From: Paludibacteraceae bacterium | Lineage (GTDB): Bacteria > Bacteroidota > Bacteroidia > Bacteroidales > Paludibacteraceae | Reading direction: 5' to 3' | Assembly (NCBI GenBank): GCA_017648235.1 | Contig: JAGCIZ010000330.1 | Location: 1 to 6,410, forward strand | Length of the DNA: 6,410 nucleotides | Shown here: in pieces, positions 1 to 5,118 of the stretch | How the letters are laid out: each line of letters begins with the position of its first letter | Numbering within the stretch: position 1 is the first letter of the stretch | The notes under the pieces: generated by a model | Seen by the model: the letters and a program-made list of their open reading frames with translations, nothing else | Told to the model about the DNA's origin: nothing | The model's database searches: none | Program-made: the position numbers and the translations under genes

Positions 1-43
1 CAGCTGTCTTTCGACTTCGGTGGTTCGAATCCATCACTGCCCA
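1..43 (+). tRNA. tRNA with long variable arm, 3' part only (probably tRNA-Tyr)
   Basis: Only the 3' part of this tRNA is in the window. The T arm is clear: stem GGTGG (19-23), loop TTCGAAT (24-30), stem CCATC (31-35), with one G-U pair. The acceptor 3' strand ACTGCCC is at 36-42 and the discriminator A at 43. Before the T arm lies a small hairpin, GTC-TTTC-GAC, at about 6-15. This is a long variable arm, so the tRNA must be class II (Tyr, Leu or Ser). The anticodon lies outside the window. Tyr is inferred because tRNA-Tyr commonly sits directly before tRNA-Gly(TCC) in bacteria and because the 3' half resembles Bacteroidota tRNA-Tyr. No CCA is encoded; CG follows the discriminator. Confidence 0.72.
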
Positions 44-65
44 CGTAGAATTTATAATTTTATTT

Positions 66-141
66 GCGGAAATAGCTCAGTTGATAGAGCACTAGCCTTC
101 CAAGCTGGGGGTCGCGGGTTTGAGCCCCGTTTTCCGCTCCA
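66..141 (+). tRNA. tRNA-Gly (anticodon TCC)
   Basis: A complete cloverleaf. The acceptor stem GCGGAAA (66-72) pairs perfectly with TTTCCGC (131-137). The D arm begins GCTC and ends GAGC. The anticodon stem CTAGC/GCTGG (one T-G pair) closes the loop CTTCCAA, giving anticodon TCC, which reads GGA and GGG glycine codons. The T stem GCGGG/CCCGT closes TTTGAGC. The discriminator is T138, and the CCA tail is encoded at 139-141, unlike in the two other tRNAs of the window. The gene lies 22 bases after the preceding tRNA with no promoter visible between them, so the two are probably processed from one transcript. Confidence 0.96.
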
Positions 142-142
142 T

Positions 143-174
143 AGAGAAATTCCTTTGAGAGTTTCTCTTTTTTT
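143..174 (+). terminator. Rho-independent terminator of the tRNA cluster
   Basis: AGAGAAA (143-149) is the exact reverse complement of TTTCTCT (162-168), separated by a 12-base loop and running into an unbroken T tract that ends at 174. It starts 1 base after the encoded CCA of tRNA-Gly. It closes the tRNA transcription unit and insulates it from lpxD. The stem is short and AT-rich, so the strength of termination is uncertain. Confidence 0.75.
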
Positions 175-203
175 ATAAAACAAACAAGAGCAATCAAAAC
201 TAA

Positions 204-233
204 TTGTTGTTATATTATTTTTTATTATTTTCG
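204..233 (+). promoter_or_regulatory. Candidate Bacteroidota-type promoter of the lpxD-lpxC-lpxA operon
   Basis: A TTG at 204-206 (-33-like) is followed after 19 bases by TATTTTCG at 226-233. The latter matches the Bacteroidota -7 consensus TAnnTTTG with one mismatch. Transcription would begin near 240, leaving a leader of about a dozen A-rich bases before the ATG at 252. This position between the tRNA terminator and the first lpx gene fits. The surrounding AT-richness makes chance matches likely, so this is a tentative call. Confidence 0.4.
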
Positions 234-251
234 CAAAAAAAATATTTTATT

Positions 252-1295
252 ATGGAATTTACTGCAAAGCAAATTGCCGATTTCTTAGGAGGCGAAGTTG
301 TAGGAAATTGTAATGAAACAGTTAATACTTTTTCAAAGATTGAAGAAGGAACGAAAGGAGCGCTTTCTTTTTTATCCAATCCAAAATATACAAACTACTT
401 ATATAAAACTCAGTCGAGTATTGTTCTTGTAAACAAGGATTTTCAGCCAGAACAACCTATTTCAGCTACACTTATCAAAGTAGATAATGCCTATGAGAGT
501 TTAGCCAAGTTGCTCTCCCTTTACGAGTCAATGAAACCTAAACGCAAAGGAATTGACCCGTTGGCATATGTTGCTCCTACTGCCAAGATTGGGAAGGACG
601 TTTACCTCGCACCTTTTGCGTGCGTTGGTGACAATGCTGAGATTGGAGATAATACGGAACTTCATCCACATGCAACTGTAGGTGCAAGAGCCAAAGTTGG
701 AAGTAATTGCGTTATGTATACAAACTCAAATGTTTATCACGATTGTCGTGTGGGAAATAATTGTATTCTTCACTCTGGCAGTGTTGTAGGCGCAGATGGT
801 TTTGGTTTTGCTCCTCGTCCGGATGGAAGTTATGATAAAATACCACAAATAGGTATTGCAATTCTCGAAGACAATGTTGAAATAGGGGCAAATACTTGTA
901 TAGATAGAGCTACTATGGGAGCTACAATTATACGACAAGGAGTTAAATTGGACAATCTTATTCAGATTGCACATAACGCCGAAATAGGAGAAAATACTGT
1001 TATGGCATCTCAAACCGGAGTTGCTGGATCTACAAAAATTGGGAAGAATTGTGTATTTGCGGGTCAAGTTGGAGTTGCTGGACACATTTCCGTTGCAGAC
1101 AAGTCAATAATTGGGGCACAATCTGGCATTGCAAAAACAATAAAGGAAGAAGGAAAAATGTGGATGGGTTCACCTGTTATTTCAGCAAGTTCTTTTCGCC
1201 GTTCAAGCGTTTTATTCAAAAATTTTGAGGAATTACAACAAACTATTTTAGATTTAAAAAAACGAATTTCTGAATTGGAGAAAAACCAAAAATAA
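252..1295 (+). CDS. lpxD: UDP-3-O-(3-hydroxyacyl)glucosamine N-acyltransferase LpxD
   Basis: Third step of lipid A synthesis in the cytoplasm: it moves a 3-hydroxyacyl chain from acyl carrier protein to the 2-amino group of UDP-3-O-acyl-glucosamine, giving UDP-2,3-diacylglucosamine. The protein has 347 residues, the usual length. Residues 1 to about 100 form the uridine-binding N-terminal domain. From about 105 to 305 there are hexapeptide repeats of a left-handed beta helix (IGKDVY, IGDNTE, VGSNCV, VGNNCI, IGENTV, IGKNCV). The C-terminal helix has LKKRISELEK. The expected catalytic histidine is H241 in QIAHNAEIG, matching E. coli H239. The start at 252 is chosen because homologues begin with a sequence like MEFTAKQIADFLGG. 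An in-frame ATG at 204 would add 16 hydrophobic residues and would overlap the candidate promoter. It is the first gene of the lpxDCA operon, and its stop is 5 bases before lpxC. Confidence 0.97.
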   Translation: MEFTAKQIADFLGGEVVGNCNETVNTFSKIEEGTKGALSFLSNPKYTNYLYKTQSSIVLVNKDFQPEQPISATLIKVDNAYESLAKLLSLYESMKPKRKGIDPLAYVAPTAKIGKDVYLAPFACVGDNAEIGDNTELHPHATVGARAKVGSNCVMYTNSNVYHDCRVGNNCILHSGSVVGADGFGFAPRPDGSYDKIPQIGIAILEDNVEIGANTCIDRATMGATIIRQGVKLDNLIQIAHNAEIGENTVMASQTGVAGSTKIGKNCVFAGQVGVAGHISVADKSIIGAQSGIAKTIKEEGKMWMGSPVISASSFRRSSVLFKNFEELQQTILDLKKRISELEKNQK

Positions 1296-1300
1296 AAGAA

Positions 1301-2221
1301 ATGGAAAAACAACGTACTTTAAAACATGCCTTTACAGTAAAAGGAAAAGGACTACATACTGGATTAAACATTGAACTCACACTAAAACCAGCAGCTGAGA
1401 ATACTGGGTATGTTCTTAAGCGAGTTGACATAGAGAACCAACCTGAAATTCCTGCCTTAGCAGAATATGTTTCGCAAACAACTCGTGGCACTGTAATAAA
1501 AAAAGACGAAATTCAAATCAGCACCATTGAGCACGCAATGGCTGCTTTGTATGCTTTTGGGATTGACAACTGCCTGATGGAAGTAAATGCTCCTGAATTT
1601 CCAATTCTTGATGGTAGTGCAAGACAATATGTAGAAGCAATTGAAAAAATTGGCATTGAAGAACAAGATGCTGAAAAAAAATATTTCATTGTTGATAAAA
1701 AAATTGAATATAATCTACCTAATAGCGAGTCGTCTATTACAATACTGCCTGACGATAAATTTAGTTTGATTGTTTTAGTAGGGTTTGATTCTCCCGTATT
1801 GAACAATCAGTTTGCCGTTCTTAACGACATGAAGGATTTCGCGAAGGAAATAGCACCTTGTCGCACATTTGTTTTTGTTCGTGAAATCGAACCTCTCCTA
1901 AAAATGAATCTCATAAAAGGTGGTGATTTGAACAACGCATTAGTTATTTATGACAAAGAAATTTCTCATGAAGAACTAAAACGATTGGCAGATATGATTA
2001 ATCAACCATGTCCAAGTGTTGATAAGTTTGGTTACATAAATACACAACTTCTATTTAACAATGAACCTGCTCGACACAAAATGCTTGACATAATTGGTGA
2101 CCTTGCATTAGTTGGACATCCTATAAAAGGAAAGGTCATAGCGATGTATCCTGGTCACTCAACCAATACTGCTATGGCAAAAGAAATTAGAAAAGATATT
2201 AAAAATCAATTGAATAAATAA
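1301..2221 (+). CDS. lpxC: UDP-3-O-acyl-N-acetylglucosamine deacetylase LpxC, single-domain (no fused FabZ)
   Basis: Zinc-dependent deacetylase that catalyses the committed step of lipid A synthesis, removing acetate from UDP-3-O-acyl-GlcNAc. The 306 residues cover the whole two-domain LpxC fold. Visible active-site residues are E77-H78 in STIEHAMAAL, H259 and D263 in HKMLDIIGD, and H286 in YPGHSTN. In E. coli the matching residues are E78, H79, H238, D242 and H265; H79, H238 and D242 bind zinc. The segment APCRTFVF (about 185-192) is also typical. What is odd is the length: Bacteroidota normally encode an LpxC-FabZ fusion of roughly 460 residues here, but this gene ends in TAA right after the LpxC domain (KDIKNQLNK) and lpxA starts 7 bases later. 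No dehydratase remnant is seen. An A-rich leader (AAAAGAA) precedes the ATG and there is no Shine-Dalgarno site. It is probably translated from the lpxDCA mRNA. Confidence 0.96.
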   Translation: MEKQRTLKHAFTVKGKGLHTGLNIELTLKPAAENTGYVLKRVDIENQPEIPALAEYVSQTTRGTVIKKDEIQISTIEHAMAALYAFGIDNCLMEVNAPEFPILDGSARQYVEAIEKIGIEEQDAEKKYFIVDKKIEYNLPNSESSITILPDDKFSLIVLVGFDSPVLNNQFAVLNDMKDFAKEIAPCRTFVFVREIEPLLKMNLIKGGDLNNALVIYDKEISHEELKRLADMINQPCPSVDKFGYINTQLLFNNEPARHKMLDIIGDLALVGHPIKGKVIAMYPGHSTNTAMAKEIRKDIKNQLNK

Positions 2222-2228
2222 TAGAAAT

Positions 2229-2999
2229 ATGACAAACAATGCCTTCATCCATCCTGAAGCACAAATAGGGAAAAACGTAGTTATTGAACCATTTTCCTAC
2301 ATCGATAAGAATGTAGTTATTGGCGATGGTACACATATTGGACCGAATGTAACAATTTACAGCGGAGCAAGAATTGGAAAGAATTGTCAGATTTTCCCTG
2401 GAGCTGTAATTTCTGCTGTCCCACAAGATTTGAAATTTGTAGGAGAAGATACCCTTACTATTATTGGAGATAACAACATATTGCGCGAATGTGTTACTGT
2501 ACATAGAGGAACCGCATCCAAAGGAAAAACAGAGATAGGGAATAATTGTTTGATAATGGCTTATTGCCACGTTGCACACGATTGTTTGCTACATAACAAT
2601 ATTATCATGTCCAATGCAACTCAACTTGCTGGAGAAGTAGAAGTTGATGATTTTGCAATTATTGGAGGAGGTTCATTGGTTCATCAATTTACTAAAATAG
2701 GATGCCATTCAATGCTTCAAGGTGGTTCTAAAGTCAACAAAGACGTTCCTCCATACGTTATTGCTGCTCATGAGCCACTTTCATACTTTGGTTTGAATAC
2801 AATAGGATTACGCCGCAGAGGTTTTTCTTCAGAAACCATACAAAATCTCCAAGAAATATATAGAAAAATCTTCTTGTCCGGTATCAACAATAAAGAAGCT
2901 GTTGCTCAAGTTATAGAGCTTTTTCCTGAATCTGTAGAACGAAATAATGTGATTGACTTTATAAAAAACTCTGAAAGAGGAATCATTAAAGGAAAATAA
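2229..2999 (+). CDS. lpxA: UDP-N-acetylglucosamine O-acyltransferase LpxA
   Basis: First enzyme of lipid A synthesis: it transfers a 3-hydroxyacyl chain from acyl carrier protein to the 3-OH of UDP-GlcNAc. At 256 residues it has the family's normal length (E. coli 262). Residues 1 to about 180 are hexapeptide repeats of a left-handed beta helix, starting IHPEAQIGKNVVIEPFSYI. The rest is the C-terminal helical domain with GLRRRGFS. The catalytic base is H117 in CHVAHDC, matching E. coli H125. H152 in VHQF matches H160. The acyl-chain ruler position is glycine (G165 in LQGGSK, matching E. coli G173). A glycine there leaves room for long chains, which fits the long 3-hydroxy fatty acids of Bacteroidales lipid A; that last step is inference. 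It is the third gene of the lpx operon, with a tRNA-Arg gene 8 bases after its stop. Confidence 0.97.
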   Translation: MTNNAFIHPEAQIGKNVVIEPFSYIDKNVVIGDGTHIGPNVTIYSGARIGKNCQIFPGAVISAVPQDLKFVGEDTLTIIGDNNILRECVTVHRGTASKGKTEIGNNCLIMAYCHVAHDCLLHNNIIMSNATQLAGEVEVDDFAIIGGGSLVHQFTKIGCHSMLQGGSKVNKDVPPYVIAAHEPLSYFGLNTIGLRRRGFSSETIQNLQEIYRKIFLSGINNKEAVAQVIELFPESVERNNVIDFIKNSERGIIKGK

Positions 3000-3007
3000 A
3001 AAAGTTC

Positions 3008-3079
3008 GCTCTTGTAGTTCAACGGATAGAACAAAAGTTTCCTAAACTTTAGATTTGGGTTCGATTCCCAGCGAGAGTA
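3008..3079 (+). tRNA. tRNA-Arg (anticodon CCT)
   Basis: The cloverleaf folds as follows: acceptor GCTCTTG (3008-3014) with CGAGAGT (3072-3078), D stem GTTC/GAAC, and anticodon stem AAAGT/ACTTT closing TTCCTAA, which gives anticodon CCT at 3041-3043 (reads AGG). The T stem TTGGG/CCCAG closes TTCGATT. The discriminator is A3079. The D loop AACGGATA carries an A directly after GG, where A20, an arginine identity element, is expected. The terminal 1:72 pair is G-U rather than G-C. No CCA is encoded. It starts 8 bases after the lpxA stop with no promoter recognised in between, so it is either cut from the lpx transcript or served by a promoter hidden in the end of lpxA. Confidence 0.94.
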
Positions 3080-3082
3080 CAG

Positions 3083-3122
3083 ATATAAAAAGAAATCTGC
3101 ATATGCAGATTTCTTTTTATAT
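3083..3122. terminator. Perfect 40-bp palindrome, likely bidirectional terminator
   Basis: All 20 base pairs on each side of the centre (between 3102 and 3103) are complementary. As RNA this gives an 18-bp stem with an ATAT loop. The arms begin with A-runs and end with T-runs (AAAAAG...CTTTTT), so a U tract follows the hairpin on either strand. It lies 3 bases after tRNA-Arg on the plus strand and 2 bases after the O-methyltransferase stop on the minus strand, exactly where a shared terminator for two convergent transcripts is needed. Confidence 0.85.
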
Positions 3123-3124
3123 TG

Positions 3125-3760
3125 CTACTTCTTTCTTATTATAGTCAAACCATCTCTAAGAGGGAGTATCACCTTTTCCACTCGTTCATCTGTTGCAACA
3201 TAATCATTAAAAGCTAAAATCCCTTTTGTCTGTAAGTCTGTATGATGTGGAGTTTCTAAAACTTTTCCACTCCATAGCGTGTTGTCCGCAATTATAAATC
3301 CTCCTTTCTTCATTTTCGGGAAAATTGCATTATAATAGTCAAGATACTGACGTTTGTCTGCATCAATAAATGAAAGATCAATTGTATCATTATCGAAACT
3401 TTCTATAACTCGAAGAGCATCACCTAAATGTAACACAACTTTATCTCCTAACGGAGATTTCTGCAAATTCTCCAAGATAAAATCCTCTAATTCATCATCA
3501 TTTTCCACAGTATGCACTACCCCACCATCACACAAACCTTCCGCTAAACAAAGTGCCGAATAACCAGCAAAAGTTCCTAATTCAAGTACTACCTTTGGCG
3601 AAACCATTTTGCATAACATTTTCAAAATATTTCCTTGCAAATGACCTGAAATCATTCGAGGGTTGAGCAAATGCACATGAGTTGCTCTATTTATTGCTTT
3701 TAACACATCATCTTCTTTATCAATGTGTTGCAATATATACTCTTCTATTTTTTCATCCAT
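3125..3760 (-). CDS. SAM-dependent O-methyltransferase, class I (catechol/caffeoyl-CoA O-methyltransferase-like)
   Basis: Small soluble methyltransferase of 211 residues, the normal size for the YrrM/caffeoyl-CoA-type family, which uses S-adenosylmethionine and a divalent metal to methylate hydroxyl groups. The SAM-binding motif I is VLELGTFAGYSALCLA (about 58-73). An acidic residue at the end of strand 2 is E86 in HTVENDDE. The metal and active-site segment is SFIDADKRQYLDYY with D133, D135 and K136. D159 and N160 in IIADNTLW complete the expected metal site. No signal peptide or membrane segment is seen, so it is cytoplasmic. The start lies 3 bases after the stop of the upstream M16 peptidase gene, so the two are cotranscribed and possibly translationally coupled. 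The substrate cannot be told; bacterial members include tRNA hydroxyuridine and small-molecule methyltransferases. Confidence is high for the family and low for the substrate. Confidence 0.93.
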   Translation of the reverse strand: MDEKIEEYILQHIDKEDDVLKAINRATHVHLLNPRMISGHLQGNILKMLCKMVSPKVVLELGTFAGYSALCLAEGLCDGGVVHTVENDDELEDFILENLQKSPLGDKVVLHLGDALRVIESFDNDTIDLSFIDADKRQYLDYYNAIFPKMKKGGFIIADNTLWSGKVLETPHHTDLQTKGILAFNDYVATDERVEKVILPLRDGLTIIRKK

Positions 3761-3763
3761 ATC

Positions 3764-4987
3764 TTATTCGTAAAATAAATATGATAACAGATTGGGTGCA
3801 AAAATCTCATTTGCTACCTCTCTTAACTGCTCTGCAGAAACGAGTTCCAACTTTCGCTGAACTTCGTCTAACTCATCAAAATGATTAAAATAAGAAAAAC
3901 TTTTTGCCATACTCAATGCCAAATTTTCTCTATTCTGAGAAGACAACAACAGCTGACCCAAAAGTTGTCTTTTATATACAACCAATTGCTTTTCAGTAAA
4001 CTTATTTTCTCTCAAACGTTGCAACTCACTTTCTACTAAACTTATGCATTTTTCTCTATTCTTATGATCACACCCAAAATAAACGCTAAAAACTCCTGTA
4101 TCAGAATAGGAATTAAATTCTGATTCAATAGTATACGCCAAACCATGTTTTTCTCTCACCAAAAGATTCAAACGACTATTCAAAGTTGGTCCTCCTAATA
4201 TATTATTTAAAAGAAATAAAGGCAACCTTTTTTGGTCTCCAAAAGCATAAGCACGATTACCTATCACACAATGAGTTTGGAATGTATCTTTCTGTTTAAC
4301 AACCATTTGAGAGAAATAAGGACTCTGTTCTTTCAAAGAAGTTTCTCTCGAACCAAAACCTAATGAAAAATATTTTTCAGCCAAACTTACTACTTTCTTA
4401 AAATCAACATTTCCTAACGAGAAAAACACCACTTTGTCAGGAGTATAATTACGCTCAAAGAAATCCCTAACTTTCTTTTGAGTAAAAGTTTGCAACATAT
4501 TTTCATTACCAAGAATATTTCGTCCCAGCGATGAGTTTCTAAAAATCATTGTTTCAAATTCGTCATAAATCAACTCCGAAGGACTATCATTATACGACTG
4601 AATTTCATCCAAAACAACATCTATTTCCTTTTCAATTTCATTTTCTGGAAATGTTGAATTGAGGAACACATCACTCAGTAATTCCACTGCCCTCTCAAAA
4701 TACTCCGTTGGTATTGCTGCATAAATAAAGGTTTCCTCCTTTGTTGTATAAGCATCAAGGCTTCCTCCTATTGTTTCCAAACGATTAATGACATGAAAAC
4801 TTCGACGTTTTTTAGTTCCTTTGAAAAGTAAATGTTCAACAAAGTGAGCCATTCCGAGTTCGTCTTCTCGTTCGTCTCGAGTGCCTACTTTTATTGCCAA
4901 ACCACAATAAACAACAGGAGAAGAATCATATTTATGCACGATTCTCATTCCATTTTGAATTGTATGCGAAAAATAAGTTGTTTCCAT
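3764..4987 (-). CDS. M16 family zinc metallopeptidase (pitrilysin/processing-peptidase type)
   Basis: Zinc peptidase of 407 residues with two homologous M16 halves, the usual length for the short M16B type. The inverted zinc motif HxxEH is H48-F-V-E51-H52 in MAHFVEHLLFKGT. The distal zinc glutamate is E128 in VVLDEI, 76 residues after H52, as expected. The C-terminal half keeps the conserved R278/Y285 pair in LVREKHGLAYTIES, so catalytic and substrate-binding parts are in one chain and the protein should be active. No signal peptide is visible. The start at 4987 (METTYF) is preferred: an in-frame ATG 31 codons upstream gives an atypical Cys-rich extension, and a -7 promoter element lies inside that extension. 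It is the first gene of a two-gene operon with the O-methyltransferase and is divergent from rseP. Related bacterial enzymes degrade or process peptides; the target here is unknown. Confidence 0.94.
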   Translation of the reverse strand: METTYFSHTIQNGMRIVHKYDSSPVVYCGLAIKVGTRDEREDELGMAHFVEHLLFKGTKKRRSFHVINRLETIGGSLDAYTTKEETFIYAAIPTEYFERAVELLSDVFLNSTFPENEIEKEIDVVLDEIQSYNDSPSELIYDEFETMIFRNSSLGRNILGNENMLQTFTQKKVRDFFERNYTPDKVVFFSLGNVDFKKVVSLAEKYFSLGFGSRETSLKEQSPYFSQMVVKQKDTFQTHCVIGNRAYAFGDQKRLPLFLLNNILGGPTLNSRLNLLVREKHGLAYTIESEFNSYSDTGVFSVYFGCDHKNREKCISLVESELQRLRENKFTEKQLVVYKRQLLGQLLLSSQNRENLALSMAKSFSYFNHFDELDEVQRKLELVSAEQLREVANEIFAPNLLSYLFYE

Positions 4988-5000
4988 AAAATTACACTTG

Positions 5001-5008
5001 CAAAAATA
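5001..5008 (-). promoter_or_regulatory. -7 element of the M16 peptidase/O-methyltransferase operon
   Basis: On the minus strand this reads TATTTTTG, a perfect match to the Bacteroidota -7 consensus TAnnTTTG. It lies 13 bases upstream of the ATG at 4987, implying a very short leader. No TTG is present at the usual 19-20-base spacing upstream, so the -33 part is weak or absent. The position supports the shorter start chosen for the peptidase. Confidence 0.55.
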
Positions 5009-5087
5009 AAAAGAACTCATCAATTGGAGATTCTCGTTCAAACAAATTTTAACACTATCATCATACCATAAAACCGACACTATTTAC

Positions 5088-5095
5088 TATATTTG
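5088..5095 (+). promoter_or_regulatory. -7 element of the rseP gene
   Basis: TATATTTG matches TAnnTTTG exactly and lies 23 bases before the ATG at 5119. Transcription would start near 5102, giving a leader of under 20 bases that includes AACAAAGAACT and no Shine-Dalgarno site. No TTG is found at the usual -33 distance. With the opposing element at 5001-5008 it forms a divergent promoter region of 131 bases between the two start codons. Nothing else recognisable, such as an operator or small ORF, is seen in that gap. Confidence 0.55.
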
Positions 5096-5118
5096 CAGAT
5101 TATTTTTAACAAAGAACT

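Noticed and set aside
204..251. In-frame upstream ATG giving LpxD a 16-residue hydrophobic N-terminal extension
   Set aside because: LpxD homologues begin at the ATG at 252, the enzyme is cytoplasmic and needs no leader, and the extension overlaps the candidate promoter.
1017..1082. Direct repeat GGAGTTGCTGGA at 1017-1028 and 1071-1082
   Set aside because: The 54-base period equals 18 codons, one turn of the LpxD beta helix; both copies encode Gly-Val-Ala-Gly in the hexapeptide repeats, so protein structure explains it.
726..1085. Open reading frame of 119 codons on the minus strand inside lpxD
   Set aside because: It lies wholly antisense to a well-supported gene and its Ser/Asn/Cys-rich translation has no recognisable fold; it is a shadow of the hexapeptide repeat coding.
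2199..2579. Open reading frame of 126 codons on the minus strand over the start of lpxA
   Set aside because: It is antisense to conserved lpxA codons, with low-complexity composition and no promoter or family resemblance.
3008..3079. tRNA-Arg as a possible integration site of a mobile element
   Set aside because: tRNA-Arg genes are frequent att sites, but no integrase and no repeated tRNA 3' end was seen in the window, and the flanking genes are core genes.
4988..5080. In-frame upstream start for the M16 peptidase (31 extra codons)
   Set aside because: The extension is not a signal peptide, is unlike family members, and contains the exact -7 promoter element at 5001-5008, so it would lie mostly upstream of the transcript start.
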